Below are positions 10,150 to 20,181 of a stretch of DNA of 64,000 nt, in pieces. The notes below the pieces were generated by a model that was not told the DNA's origin, ran no database searches, and saw only the letters and a program-made list of their open reading frames with translations. Within the stretch, counting starts at the first letter, position 1. Each line of letters opens with the position of its first letter. The stretch is from positions 156,904 to 220,903 of the forward strand of contig NZ_FPJW01000001.1 of assembly GCF_900119735.1 (NCBI RefSeq), read 5' to 3'. A program made the translations under genes and the position numbers. The DNA is from Marinospirillum alkaliphilum DSM 21637. Its GTDB lineage: Bacteria; Pseudomonadota; Gammaproteobacteria; Pseudomonadales; Halomonadaceae.

Positions 10150-10677
10150 ATGTCTGAAATGTCAACTCCTGCTCAACCCGGTGAAGGCAGCAACCTGCTG
10201 TACAAACTGATCGAATGGATCTGCCTGGCTTTTGCTGTCATCGGTGGCCTGATCTTCATTCTCGAATCAGTGATGACGGTCATCAGTGTGCTGGGGCGGG
10301 CGGTGTACAACCAACCCATTCAGGGTGATTACGAAATAGTGCAAATGGTTTCAGCCATGGCCATTGCCTTGTGTCTGCCCTATTGCCAGTTGCGCCGGGG
10401 TCACGTGTTTGTGGACTTCTTCACCCTCTGGGCTCCGGAGCGCCTGAAAAAGGCACTCGACAGTCTGGCGGCACTGTTGCTGGCGCTGGTGGCTTTTCTG
10501 CTTTGTTGGCGGGTGTATCACGGTTATCTGGACATGGTGGACTACCAGGAAACCACCATGGTACTGGGTTTACCCATCTGGTGGACCTACATCCCAATGA
10601 TTCCTGCATTTTTCATGCTCGGTGTGGCAGCTCTGGTCACCTGCTTGAGCGACCTGAAGGAGCTGTTTAAATCATGA
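10150..10677 (+). CDS. dctQ: TRAP transporter small permease, DctQ family
   Basis: The 175-residue protein has four predicted membrane helices (about 20-45, 60-80, 100-120 and 140-165), the layout of DctQ. The stretch YCQLRRGHVFVDFF around residue 80 is typical of the family. It pairs with DctM to form the membrane part of the sodium-driven TRAP importer. Its stop overlaps the dctM start (ATGA), so the two are translationally coupled. An AGAGGC precedes the ATG. Confidence 0.88.
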   Translation: MSEMSTPAQPGEGSNLLYKLIEWICLAFAVIGGLIFILESVMTVISVLGRAVYNQPIQGDYEIVQMVSAMAIALCLPYCQLRRGHVFVDFFTLWAPERLKKALDSLAALLLALVAFLLCWRVYHGYLDMVDYQETTMVLGLPIWWTYIPMIPAFFMLGVAALVTCLSDLKELFKS

Positions 10678-12002
10678 CAGGTACAATGATTGGCATCATC
10701 ATGATGCTGGTACTGATGGGCATGCTGGTGATCCGGATTCATATTGGTATTGCCATGTTCATTGTTGGTGCCGTGGGTTACATCTGGATTTCCGGCTGGT
10801 TTCCGCTGATCAGCTTTCTGAAAAGCATGCCTTACAGCCGCTTTTCCATCTATGACCTGTCAGTGATTCCGCTGTTTCTGCTGATGGGTCAGTTTGCCAC
10901 CCATGGCGGCCTTTCAAAGGCACTGTTCCGCGCCGGTAATGCCTTCATTGGCCACTGGCGTGGTGGTACCGCCATGGCGGGTGTGGCTTCCTGTGCCGGT
11001 TTTGGTGCCATCAGTGGTTCTTCGCTGGCCACTGCCGCCACCATGACACAGGTGGTGCTGCCGGAATTGCAGCGCAAAAAGTACAAGGATTCCCTGGCCG
11101 CCGGGTCCCTGGCTGCCGGTGGCACCCTGGGGATGTTGATTCCACCATCAGTGCCGCTGGTGATCTACGCCATTCTGGCGGAACAGAACATTGCCAAGCT
11201 GTTCATGGCAGCCTTTGTGCCGGGCTTGATTGCTGTGGTCAGCTACATGCTGGTGATTGGCATCATCACCCGTGTTGACCCTGCTTCCGGTGGTGAGCTG
11301 GATGCACCTCACAGCTGGAGTGAGCGGATTTACACCCTGATCAACACCTGGCCGGTGCTGCTTATTTTTGCTGCTGTCATCGGTGGGATTTACAGCGGTA
11401 TCTTCACTCCGACCGAAGCGGCCTCCATTGGTGTGATGGCGACAGGCTTCATGGCCTGGAAGACCGGTGGATTAAAAAACGGTGTCTGGCTGGATTGCCT
11501 GACCGGTACAGCAACAGCCACCGGCATGATGTTTCTGATACTGCTGGGTGCAGACATGCTGAATGCCTTCATGGCCATCAGCCAGATTCCTGCCAATTTT
11601 GCCAGCTGGATTCAGGGGCTTGGACTCAATCCCTTTGTGGTGCTGTTTGCACTGATTGTGATCTACATCCTGCTCGGTTGTGTGATGGACTCCCTGTCCA
11701 TGATCCTGCTGACCGTGCCGATTTTTCTGCCGGTGGTTCTTGGCATGGACTTCTTCGATCTGAACATGGAGCAGAAGGCCATCTGGTTCGGCATTCTGGC
11801 GCTGGTGGTGATGGAAATCGGCCTGATCACACCACCGATCGGCATGAATGTGTACATCATTGCCAACATGGCCAAAACCATTCCGATGGCCACCATCTTC
11901 CGCGGTGTCTGGCCTTTCCTGATTGCTGATGTGATGCGGATCGTACTGCTGGTGGCGTTCCCGGTTCTGTCGCTGGGTCTGATCAGTTGGCTGGGTGGAT
12001 AG
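10674..12002 (+). CDS. dctM: TRAP transporter large permease, DctM family
   Basis: The 442-residue, highly hydrophobic protein has about 12 membrane segments and the DctM motifs [24 protein letters not shown] and [12 protein letters not shown]. It is the transport channel of the TRAP system. It starts at an ATGA overlap with dctQ. The full set dctP-dctQ-dctM is co-directional with the lig genes and followed by a chemoreceptor gene, suggesting uptake and taxis toward the same aromatic acid. Confidence 0.92.
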   Translation: MTGTMIGIIMMLVLMGMLVIRIHIGIAMFIVGAVGYIWISGWFPLISFLKSMPYSRFSIYDLSVIPLFLLMGQFATHGGLSKALFRAGNAFIGHWRGGTAMAGVASCAGFGAISGSSLATAATMTQVVLPELQRKKYKDSLAAGSLAAGGTLGMLIPPSVPLVIYAILAEQNIAKLFMAAFVPGLIAVVSYMLVIGIITRVDPASGGELDAPHSWSERIYTLINTWPVLLIFAAVIGGIYSGIFTPTEAASIGVMATGFMAWKTGGLKNGVWLDCLTGTATATGMMFLILLGADMLNAFMAISQIPANFASWIQGLGLNPFVVLFALIVIYILLGCVMDSLSMILLTVPIFLPVVLGMDFFDLNMEQKAIWFGILALVVMEIGLITPPIGMNVYIIANMAKTIPMATIFRGVWPFLIADVMRIVLLVAFPVLSLGLISWLGG

Positions 12003-12024
12003 GGTACTGCTTCCTTGCCGCGAT

Positions 12025-12049
12025 GACAGGAGCCTCAGAGGTTCCTGTC
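12025..12049 (+). promoter_or_regulatory. perfect 11-bp stem-loop between dctM and the chemoreceptor gene
   Basis: GACAGGAGCCT at 12025-12035 pairs with AGGTTCCTGTC at 12039-12049 (one G-U pair) around a 3-nt loop. There is no T-run after it, so it looks more like an RNA processing or stability element, or a weak attenuator, than a full terminator. It would separate expression of the transporter from that of the receptor. Confidence 0.5.
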
Positions 12050-12088
12050 CGGTCAGCAGGCCTCAATAACAACAATGCAGAGGTTGTC

Positions 12089-13735
12089 ATGAATGCAAGG
12101 TTCACTGCTTCGGCAGCAGGACGTTTTTCCGTCCGCAATATCCTGTACATGGCCATTTTTTATCAGATCTTCATTGCCATCTTTGTGGGCGTGATCGGTT
12201 TGCAAGGCATGCAAGGCCAGTTGCAGGGCTTTGATCAGACCTATCATCACCGCATTGTGCCGTTGAACGGGTTGAAACACCTGTCGGATCGTTACTCTAT
12301 TGAACTGACCCAGTCGGTGCAGCAGGTTCGGGATGGTACGCTGGATCCTTACACTGCTGCTGAAAATATTCAGCAGACCTATGATGCCATCACCGCAGGT
12401 TGGGAAGCGTACCTGGCGTTGCCTCAGACGGCTGGTGAACAACAGCTTTACCGGCAACTGAGTCCGCAGCTTGAGCAGGGGCACGAGATGATTCGTGGCA
12501 TTATCGGGCAGTTACGCCTGGGGGCCACCATGGAGCTGCACTTTGTTGCTGAAACCGAGCTTTACCCGGCCATCAATGCGCTGGTGGGGGGCATCGGCAA
12601 TTTGATTGAAGTGCTGTTGCAGCAGACCGAAATGGATTACTTGCAGCAGCAACAGGATTTTCGTCAGGCGGTGTGGACGGTGGTGGGGGTGATCCTGTTT
12701 GCTGCCATCACTTCAGCGGCTGCCGGACTTTATTTTGCGCGGTCAATTCTGATGCGTCCCCTGAAGGAAGCCATGCGTTTTGCCCGGGATATTGCCAGCG
12801 GTCAGTTGAATACAGCAATCAGTCTTCGGCGACGTGATGAAATCGGTGAACTGGTTCAGGCGCTGCAGCAGATGCAGCAGGAGTTGCGACGGATGGTGGA
12901 AACCATCCAGTCCAATGCGGAACAGATTGCTGCTGCCAGCGGTGAGCTGGCCGGTACCACCGATGCCATTTCCGAGGCAACCGATCAGCAGTCCGAGGCG
13001 GCGCTGAAAATCAGCAGTGCCATTCAGCAACTGCGCAGTTCAATCGAGAACATCAATCTGCTCACCGGTGAAGCCAGGAACATTTCCCGCCACTCCGGTG
13101 AGCTGTCCCGCCAGGGTGAGCAGGTGTTTGAAGCCGTGATCCTTGATATCCGCCGAGTTGCGGAAATTTCTGCTCAGGCTTCGGACTCTGTCACGGTGCT
13201 CGGACAGCATTCTGATCAGGTCACCCAGGTAGTCACAGTGATCCGTGATGTGGCGGAGCAGACCAATCTGTTGGCCTTGAATGCGGCGATTGAGGCGGCA
13301 CGGGCAGGCGAACAGGGGCGGGGTTTTTCAGTGGTGGCGGATGAAGTACGGCAACTGGCAGAACGTACAGCGGCCTCCACCCGTGAAATCACCCAGAAGG
13401 TCAATCTGATCACTGAAGGAACTGCAGCAGTAGTGCAGGTGATGCAGCAGCAGGTGGAGCAGGTACAGGAAAGTGTTCAGCAGGCCGGGCATGCCGGTGA
13501 GGTGATCCGTGATATCAGCAAGGCGTCTGCGGAGGCCGTGAATCGTGTGGGGCAGGTCTCTTCGGCACTGGATGAGCAGACACGCACCAGTGCCGAGGTG
13601 GCCGAGAGTGTTGAGCAGATTGCCCGCATGAGTGAGCAGAACAACCGGTCTTCCACCGAGGTGGCCAGTTCCAGTCGACGTCTGGCCGAGCTGTCCAGAT
13701 CCCTGCAGGAAACCGTTCGGCGTTTTGTGCTCTGA
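12089..13735 (+). CDS. methyl-accepting chemotaxis protein
   Basis: The 548-residue chemoreceptor has an N-terminal membrane helix (about 15-38), a helical periplasmic sensor domain, a second helix (about 195-215), a HAMP segment, and a long coiled-coil signalling domain. The CheA/CheW hairpin tip is intact ([20 protein letters not shown], starting near residue 389). The ATG at 12089 follows AGAGG. The longer frame starting at 11987 inside dctM is not needed. Its position after the TRAP genes suggests taxis to aromatic acids, which is inference. A terminator follows. Confidence 0.9.
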   Translation: MNARFTASAAGRFSVRNILYMAIFYQIFIAIFVGVIGLQGMQGQLQGFDQTYHHRIVPLNGLKHLSDRYSIELTQSVQQVRDGTLDPYTAAENIQQTYDAITAGWEAYLALPQTAGEQQLYRQLSPQLEQGHEMIRGIIGQLRLGATMELHFVAETELYPAINALVGGIGNLIEVLLQQTEMDYLQQQQDFRQAVWTVVGVILFAAITSAAAGLYFARSILMRPLKEAMRFARDIASGQLNTAISLRRRDEIGELVQALQQMQQELRRMVETIQSNAEQIAAASGELAGTTDAISEATDQQSEAALKISSAIQQLRSSIENINLLTGEARNISRHSGELSRQGEQVFEAVILDIRRVAEISAQASDSVTVLGQHSDQVTQVVTVIRDVAEQTNLLALNAAIEAARAGEQGRGFSVVADEVRQLAERTAASTREITQKVNLITEGTAAVVQVMQQQVEQVQESVQQAGHAGEVIRDISKASAEAVNRVGQVSSALDEQTRTSAEVAESVEQIARMSEQNNRSSTEVASSSRRLAELSRSLQETVRRFVL

Positions 13736-13753
13736 AAGGCTGTTGATGAAAGC

Positions 13754-13788
13754 AAACAGGCGGTCATTTTACTGGCCGCCTGTTTTTT
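13754..13788 (+). terminator. rho-independent terminator after the chemoreceptor gene
   Basis: AAACAGGCGG at 13754-13763 pairs with CCGCCTGTTT at 13776-13785 and is followed by a T-run to 13788. It closes the + strand lig-dct-mcp block just before the convergent ligB2 gene. Confidence 0.85.
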
Positions 13789-13805
13789 GCCGCATGCTGC
13801 GTGAT

Positions 13806-14654
13806 TCAGCTGTCGTTGGTGTTTTCCAGTACCAGCACCCCGGCGCCGGTGTTGGAGATGGGGGCATGGTAGTGTTTGTGCACCACTTTCACCTCAGGCT
13901 GCAAGGCGCCACGCATCACCATCCACATGATCACCTCAATGCCTTCGGTACCGGCTTTTTCCATGATTTCCGTGTTGCTCAGTTGAGTCAGCCATTCCGG
14001 ATCATGGATGATTTTTTCCATGCACTGCAGGTCAAAATCCGTATCCAGAATACCGGCACGTTCTCCCTGCAACTGATGCGACAGGCCGCCGGTTCCGAAA
14101 ATCACCACCTTCAGGTCTTCCGGGTAAGACTCAATGGCCTGGCGCAGAGCCTTGCCCAGTGCAAAACAACGGCGTGCACCGGGCAAGGGGTGTTGTACGG
14201 TATTCACCGCCAGTGGCACCACCTTGACCGGCCATTCGTCCAGATGGCGCCACATCAGTGCCATGGGCACCACCAGGCCATGATCCACCAGCATTTCCTG
14301 ACAGGTGGCCATGTCAAAATCGCTGTTGATCAGTGATTCAGCCAGATGCCAGGAAAACTGGGCATCACCCTTGAAGGAACTCAGTGTTTTCAGTCCCCAG
14401 CCTTCATCAGCATTTTCATACTGATCGGCACAGCCAATGGCAAAGGTCGGTACCTGATTCAGAAAGAAATTCAAGCCGTGATCGTTGTACACCACGATGG
14501 CAATATCCGGTTTCACCTCATCCAGCCAGGCCTTGACCGGTTCATAACCATCAAAGAAACGTTTCCAGTAGGGATCCTTTTCCAGCTTCTGGCTCATCGC
14601 ATTGCCGATGGCCGGAATGTGTGAGGTGGTGAGCCCACCAACAATCTTAGCCAT
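13806..14654 (-). CDS. ligB2: extradiol dioxygenase beta subunit, LigB/PmdB-type, copy 2
   Basis: The 282-residue class III dioxygenase subunit keeps His12 (TTSHIP), His59 (YNDHG), His193 (GLSHQLQG) and Glu240 (TEGIE). It differs widely from copy 1, for example DEGWGLKTL in place of [10 protein letters not shown] and VQHPLPGARR in place of [10 protein letters not shown]. From memory it resembles comamonad PmdB or the N-terminal half of gallate dioxygenases more than sphingomonad LigB. It is last in a minus-strand operon after pobA and ligA2, so protocatechuate made by PobA is the likely substrate. The ATG at 14654 has GGAGG 8 nt upstream. Confidence 0.88.
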   Translation of the reverse strand: MAKIVGGLTTSHIPAIGNAMSQKLEKDPYWKRFFDGYEPVKAWLDEVKPDIAIVVYNDHGLNFFLNQVPTFAIGCADQYENADEGWGLKTLSSFKGDAQFSWHLAESLINSDFDMATCQEMLVDHGLVVPMALMWRHLDEWPVKVVPLAVNTVQHPLPGARRCFALGKALRQAIESYPEDLKVVIFGTGGLSHQLQGERAGILDTDFDLQCMEKIIHDPEWLTQLSNTEIMEKAGTEGIEVIMWMVMRGALQPEVKVVHKHYHAPISNTGAGVLVLENTNDS

Positions 14655-15048
14655 GCCAGTAACCTCCGGTTTTTCTGAGCTTCTCTTCAAACCCCTGCGC
14701 CTGATTCACCAGGTGCTGCTTGAATTCGGGCGTGGTGATGCCGTGAAAGGATGCTCCGGCATCCTGAACCGTCAGGCCATGGAACACCGCAATCTTGGCC
14801 AGATAATAGATATTGCCGCCCAGTTGCAGCAGCTTCAGAAAATCGCCCCTGAGTACCGCCTCACGCTGTTCATCACTGAGGTTGTACTTGCGGCAATAGG
14901 CATCCATGTCACGGGCAAACTCGTCCCGGTTGGCCTGTTCATTGAATGAAAAGGCCATGCGGTTCAGGTTGTAACCCGAGTGGGAGCGTTGACCGTCAAA
15001 AACATAGGTGCCGGGAATGGCATCATAGTCGTGCTGTTTCCAGACCAT
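14647..15048 (-). CDS. ligA2: extradiol dioxygenase alpha subunit, LigA-type, copy 2
   Basis: The 133-residue LigA-family subunit, with the conserved IPGTYVFDG start and LGGNIYYLAKIA near residue 77, partners ligB2. Its stop overlaps the ligB2 start by 8 nt, consistent with coupled translation of the two subunits. AGGAGG precedes the ATG by 8 nt, and it lies 23 nt downstream of pobA. It is only moderately similar to copy 1, so the pairs are old paralogues or independently acquired, not a recent duplication. Confidence 0.87.
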   Translation of the reverse strand: MVWKQHDYDAIPGTYVFDGQRSHSGYNLNRMAFSFNEQANRDEFARDMDAYCRKYNLSDEQREAVLRGDFLKLLQLGGNIYYLAKIAVFHGLTVQDAGASFHGITTPEFKQHLVNQAQGFEEKLRKTGGYWHG

Positions 15049-15071
15049 GGGTTTGGCCCTCCTGACGTTGT

Positions 15072-16286
<1,215 letters not shown>

Positions 16287-16402
16287 TCACCTCTTTTGTT
16301 TTTGTCTTTGTGTCAATTGGGTGAGTCAAGGATCCGTCAGGGTGTTTTTTGACTGAAGTCAGGTTTCGAGCAAAAACTGGTACTTTTCTTTCAGTGGTCC
16401 GA

Positions 16403-17302
16403 TCAGTGGCAGTGGGTGTGTTCGTGCTGGGCACGGTATTCGCGGGGTGAGCAGCCCTGGTGCTGGCGAAACAGACGAGAAAAATAGGCCGGATCACTGA
16501 AACCCAGTTCAAAGGCAATCTGTTCAATGTGGATGCGGGTGTAGATGAGTTTGCGCCGTGCTTCCAGCAGCAGGCGTTCCTGTAGCAGTTGTTTGGCGTT
16601 GCAGTTCAGCAGGTTGCGGCACAGGCGATTGAGGCGGGCCGGTGGCAGGTTCAGTTCGCGGGCATAGTCTTCCACCTTCCACTGCTCAGCATAATGCTGT
16701 TCCACCAGATGGCGGAAGCTGCGGATCAGCGACAGGCTTTGATCCGGGTTCTGTTGTTCCAGTCCCAGATCCAGCCATTGGCGTTTGAGCGACATCATCA
16801 CCAGCCGCACCAGCCATTTCTGAACCAGAAACTGGCCGGGGCGTTCGGAATTGAGTTCCTGCTGGATATCGCTCAGGTAACCTTGCAGGCGTTGCAACTG
16901 CAGGTTTTCTGGTGTGAAGCGAATCATCTGTGGCGCAGACAGTAGCTCGGAAAAATGCCCTGCAGTGTGGCTGTAATCCTGATCTTCCAGCAGGTCCAGT
17001 CCAAAGGTGAGCACCGATCCTTCGGTGCCGGGGGCAAAATGAAAAGCATGCACGGCACCCGGTGGAATGCAGATGGCCACCGGACTGTTGCATTGCTGAC
17101 GTTGTTCATCCAGCAACACCTCAGCGGAGCCGCTACTCATCACCACCACCTGATACAACTGGCCGTGTCGGTGCGGTCGGATCACCCAGTTGTTGGAAGA
17201 GCTGCGGGTGGAGATGCTTTCAATGTGCAGGGACTCCAGCACACTTTTTTCCGGCTGTTCCCCGTAAAGGGTGAAAAAGGGAATCTGTGCGAGGCTATTC
17301 AT
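16403..17302 (-). CDS. pobR: AraC-family regulator, probable PobR activator of pobA
   Basis: The 299-residue AraC/XylS-type protein has an N-terminal cupin-like effector domain (HRHGQLYQVV near 44-53) and a C-terminal double helix-turn-helix ending in LGFSDPAYFSRLFRQHQG. AraC-type PobR proteins activate pobA in response to 4-hydroxybenzoate in pseudomonads, and its position directly upstream of pobA on the same strand fits. The effector has not been shown. GGAG lies just before the ATG. The 198-bp gap to the divergent aldehyde dehydrogenase gene is a shared promoter region. Confidence 0.82.
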   Translation of the reverse strand: MNSLAQIPFFTLYGEQPEKSVLESLHIESISTRSSSNNWVIRPHRHGQLYQVVVMSSGSAEVLLDEQRQQCNSPVAICIPPGAVHAFHFAPGTEGSVLTFGLDLLEDQDYSHTAGHFSELLSAPQMIRFTPENLQLQRLQGYLSDIQQELNSERPGQFLVQKWLVRLVMMSLKRQWLDLGLEQQNPDQSLSLIRSFRHLVEQHYAEQWKVEDYARELNLPPARLNRLCRNLLNCNAKQLLQERLLLEARRKLIYTRIHIEQIAFELGFSDPAYFSRLFRQHQGCSPREYRAQHEHTHCH

Positions 17303-17404
17303 TGCCGGCTCCGATGGTCAGTCAGCATTGCGGATCTAGGTTAGTGTCAAATCACCCCTGTGGCTATCGCATCCTGTTATAGCTGTTAGAGCCATGTAAA
17401 AGGC

Positions 17405-17419
17405 TTGTATCTGGTACAA
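17405..17419. promoter_or_regulatory. inverted repeat in the pobR-aldehyde dehydrogenase intergenic region
   Basis: TTGTA at 17405-17409 is mirrored by TACAA at 17415-17419 around 5 nt, with weaker matching outside. It lies 82 bp before the dehydrogenase ATG and about 100 bp from the pobR start, a natural operator position. No regulator can be assigned from sequence. Confidence 0.3.
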
Positions 17420-17500
17420 AAGCATCCTACTCTCACCCTGTAATTAGTTAAGCAGTATAACTATTGTTTTGCATCAACAAAAATAACAGGAGCAACTCAG

Positions 17501-18952
17501 ATGTTCACAGTCCATTCCATGATCAATAATCAGGATTGCCCGGCCACTGGCGGCAAGACTTTTGATGTCATCAGCCCGGTGACCGGTGAAGTGGTGACCC
17601 GCGCTGCAGCATCCACCCCTGCTGATGCAGTGAAAGCGGCTGATGCTGCAGCTGCAGCTTTTCCTGCCTGGCGCGCCCTGGGACCCAATGCACGCCGCGC
17701 CCTGTTATTGAAAGCAGCTGATATCCTTGCCACCAAGGGTGAGCAGGCGTCCAGTCGCATGACTGCTGAAATGGGTGCCACAGGCCCCTGGGGTGGTTTC
17801 AACACCCACTTTGCCTGCGGTGTGTTGCGTGAAGCTGCTGCCATGACCACGCAGATTGCCGGTGAAGTGATTCCATCTGATGTACCCGGTAGTCTGGCAA
17901 TGGGCATTCGTCAGCCGGTGGGTGTGGTGCTGGGTATTGCGCCCTGGAATGCCCCCTTGATTCTGGGAGTGCGTGCCATTGCCATGCCACTGGCCTGCGG
18001 CAATACCGTGGTGTTCAAGGCATCCGAGCTGTGCCCGGCCACACACCAGTTGATCAGTGATTCGATGCGTGAAGCCGGTATTCCGGAGGGTGTCATGAAC
18101 ATGGTGATCAATGCACCGGAAGATGCTCCGGAAGTGGTCAAAGCCCTGATTGATCATCCGGCGGTGCGCCGCATCAACTTCACCGGTTCCACCCGGGTTG
18201 GCAAGATCATTGCCAAACTGGCAGCCGAACACCTGAAGCCAGTGTTGCTGGAACTGGGCGGCAAAGCACCGTTGCTGGTGCTGGATGATGCTGATGTGGA
18301 TGCAGCCGTGAATGCGGCAGCCTTTGGTGCCTTCATGAACCAGGGGCAGATCTGCATGTCAACCGAGCGCCTGATTGTCACTCCGGCTGTTGCTGATGCG
18401 TTTGTCAGCAAGCTGGCAGCCAAGGCCCAGGCGCTGCCGGTGGGTGATCCGGCCGGTGGCAATGTGGTGCTGGGTTCCGTGATCAACAGCCATTCCACGG
18501 AAAAACTGAAAGGACTGATTGATGATGCGGTCGGCAAAGGGGCAAAACTGGTTGCAGGCGGCAAGGCGGATGGCAATCTGATTCAGGCCACGGTGCTGGA
18601 TGGCGTTGACAGCAGCATGCGGATCTACAGTGAAGAGTCTTTTGGTCCAGTGGTGTCGGTGATTCGTGCGAAGGATGAAGCGAATGCCCTGCATCTGGCC
18701 AATGACTCCGAATATGGTCTGTCCAGCGCCATTTTCAGCCGTGATGTGTCACGGGCCATGCAACTGGCAGCACAGCTGGACAGTGGCATCTGCCATATCA
18801 ACGGTCCGACCGTGCATGACGAGGCCCAGATGCCTTTTGGTGGTGTCAAGGCCAGTGGTTACGGGCGTTTTGGTGGCAAGGCTGCAATCAATGAGTTCAC
18901 CGAGCTGCGCTGGGTCACCAGCCAGACTGGCGAGCGGCATTATCCTTTCTGA
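17501..18952 (+). CDS. NAD(P)+-dependent aromatic aldehyde dehydrogenase (vanillin/hydroxybenzaldehyde type)
   Basis: The 483-residue ALDH-superfamily enzyme has catalytic Cys285 (QICMSTER) and general base Glu251 (LELGGKAP). The stretch APWNAPLILGVRAIAMPL is characteristic of the vanillin, salicylaldehyde and 4-hydroxybenzaldehyde dehydrogenase group. It would oxidise a benzaldehyde to the acid, for example 4-hydroxybenzaldehyde to 4-hydroxybenzoate, feeding PobA. It is divergent from pobR, with AGGAG 8 nt before the ATG and a strong terminator after the stop. The exact substrate is inferred. Confidence 0.85.
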   Translation: MFTVHSMINNQDCPATGGKTFDVISPVTGEVVTRAAASTPADAVKAADAAAAAFPAWRALGPNARRALLLKAADILATKGEQASSRMTAEMGATGPWGGFNTHFACGVLREAAAMTTQIAGEVIPSDVPGSLAMGIRQPVGVVLGIAPWNAPLILGVRAIAMPLACGNTVVFKASELCPATHQLISDSMREAGIPEGVMNMVINAPEDAPEVVKALIDHPAVRRINFTGSTRVGKIIAKLAAEHLKPVLLELGGKAPLLVLDDADVDAAVNAAAFGAFMNQGQICMSTERLIVTPAVADAFVSKLAAKAQALPVGDPAGGNVVLGSVINSHSTEKLKGLIDDAVGKGAKLVAGGKADGNLIQATVLDGVDSSMRIYSEESFGPVVSVIRAKDEANALHLANDSEYGLSSAIFSRDVSRAMQLAAQLDSGICHINGPTVHDEAQMPFGGVKASGYGRFGGKAAINEFTELRWVTSQTGERHYPF

Positions 18953-19009
18953 GTTGACGCTTGCTGAATTGACGTTTTCCCAGTCGAAATGACGCAGCTG
19001 TAAACTTCA

Positions 19010-19038
19010 GGCTGTCCACCTTGTGGACAGCCTTTTTT
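19010..19038 (+). terminator. rho-independent terminator after the aldehyde dehydrogenase
   Basis: GGCTGTCCAC at 19010-19019 pairs perfectly with GTGGACAGCC at 19023-19032 around a 3-nt loop, followed by six T. It ends the aldehyde dehydrogenase transcript before the convergent hydrolase gene. Confidence 0.9.
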
Positions 19039-19047
19039 CGATCCGTT

Positions 19048-19899
19048 TCAACGGGTTTTCAAAACCAGTTTCTGCAGCAGTTCGACCAGTTGTTCGGCAC
19101 CTTCCTGCCAGTTTTCTTCCAGCATCATGCCGTGGCCGGTGTCCAGCCAATAGGCCTGGGTGCCATAGGTGCTGGCAGTGAGTTGCACCATGTCCGGTGG
19201 AATCAGCCGGTCGTGGCGAGCTCCTACCACCACCAGCGGTGTGCGGGCCACTGCCCAGGGTGCAGGCAGATCCTGCCAGCTCATGTCCCATAACAGGGGC
19301 AGGGATTCCCGCACCATCTGTTGCATCCACTGCAGCATCTTGTGTCCGTTCACCGGGCGGGCAAACATGAAGTGGGCAAACTCATGCGGTGCCACGGTTT
19401 CCGGCAGCAGGTAGTTTTTGCTCATGCTCAGCGCCTGCAGCGGGTTGCTGAGAAAGCTGCTGAAAGAGACGGGCAACAAGCCCTGCGGTGGAATACTGGC
19501 CAGCAGCAGTGCACCGCGGCCGCGATACTGTGACAGGTAACTCTGTACCACCATGCCGCCCATGGAATGACCCACCAGCAGGGGTTGCTGGCCGTGGCTC
19601 TGTTCTATGGTGCGAATGGCATCAGCCAGATCCTGCACGTATTCCTGCAGACTGTATTGTCCCAGTGGGTCGGGTGCCGAGGACTGACCGTGACCACGAA
19701 AACTCAGGGCGTAGGCATGAAAGCCCTGTTGCGCAAACCAGTCCAGATAATATTCGGCCCAGATCCAGGCGCCGCTGAAAATACCATGCACAAACAGTAC
19801 CGGCGGTGCGTCCTGTTGATCCGTCAGACGGTATTGTAATTCCAGGCGGGGAATGGGGTTGGCCGGAGTGCGGAACATCAGGGCAGGAATCAGGTTCAT
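19048..19899 (-). CDS. alpha/beta hydrolase
   Basis: The 283-residue alpha/beta-hydrolase-fold protein has an oxyanion segment LFVHGIFSGA, nucleophile Ser112 in GHSMGG, acid Asp230 (GARHDRLIPP) and His256 (DTGHGMML). No signal peptide is seen, so it is probably a cytoplasmic esterase or lipase-like enzyme. The substrate cannot be named. It stands alone, convergent with the aldehyde dehydrogenase and upstream of nothing on its strand. AAGGAAG precedes the ATG. Confidence 0.8.
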   Translation of the reverse strand: MNLIPALMFRTPANPIPRLELQYRLTDQQDAPPVLFVHGIFSGAWIWAEYYLDWFAQQGFHAYALSFRGHGQSSAPDPLGQYSLQEYVQDLADAIRTIEQSHGQQPLLVGHSMGGMVVQSYLSQYRGRGALLLASIPPQGLLPVSFSSFLSNPLQALSMSKNYLLPETVAPHEFAHFMFARPVNGHKMLQWMQQMVRESLPLLWDMSWQDLPAPWAVARTPLVVVGARHDRLIPPDMVQLTASTYGTQAYWLDTGHGMMLEENWQEGAEQLVELLQKLVLKTR

Positions 19900-19981
19900 C
19901 GTTTGCTTCCTTTGACGACAGATGAATGCTGGTCAGTTTGTCCTGAGGCAGAATGAAAAGCAATGGCAGGATCATGAACAA

Positions 19982-20016
19982 AAAAAGCCACCCGGTGAAA
20001 CCGATGGTGGCTTTTT
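19982..20016 (-). terminator. bidirectional-looking terminator downstream of tRNA-Pro
   Basis: AAGCCACC at 19985-19992 pairs with GGTGGCTT at 20006-20013, flanked by an A-run on one side and a T-run on the other. On the minus strand it sits 42 nt after the tRNA 3' end and would stop its transcript. It could also act for the other strand. Confidence 0.8.
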
Positions 20017-20057
20017 GCTGATGCAGCTTTCATATGCAGGATATGAAGCGGGAATGC

Positions 20058-20134
20058 TGGTCGGAGTGAAAGGATTCGAACCTTCGACCCCTGCCTCCCG
20101 AAGACAGTGCTCTACCAAGCTGAGCTACACTCCG
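20058..20134 (-). tRNA. tRNA-Pro, anticodon CGG
   Basis: Read on the minus strand, this 77-nt gene folds as a cloverleaf: acceptor CGGAGTG with CACTCCG, a D arm GCTC/GAGC, an anticodon stem CTGTC/GGCAG with loop TTCGGGA (anticodon CGG, decoding CCG), and a T arm with GGTTCGAAT. The 3' CCA is encoded (20058-20060). A terminator lies shortly downstream, so it is a single-gene transcript. No integrase or attachment-site duplication is visible next to it. Confidence 0.95.
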
Positions 20135-20181
20135 AACGCTGCATATCATAATGATTTGCCCTTGATATGCAAGCGATTTGT

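Noticed and set aside
20058..20134. tRNA-Pro as an integration site for a genomic island
   Set aside because: No integrase gene, no repeat of the tRNA end and no composition change are seen on either side within the window.
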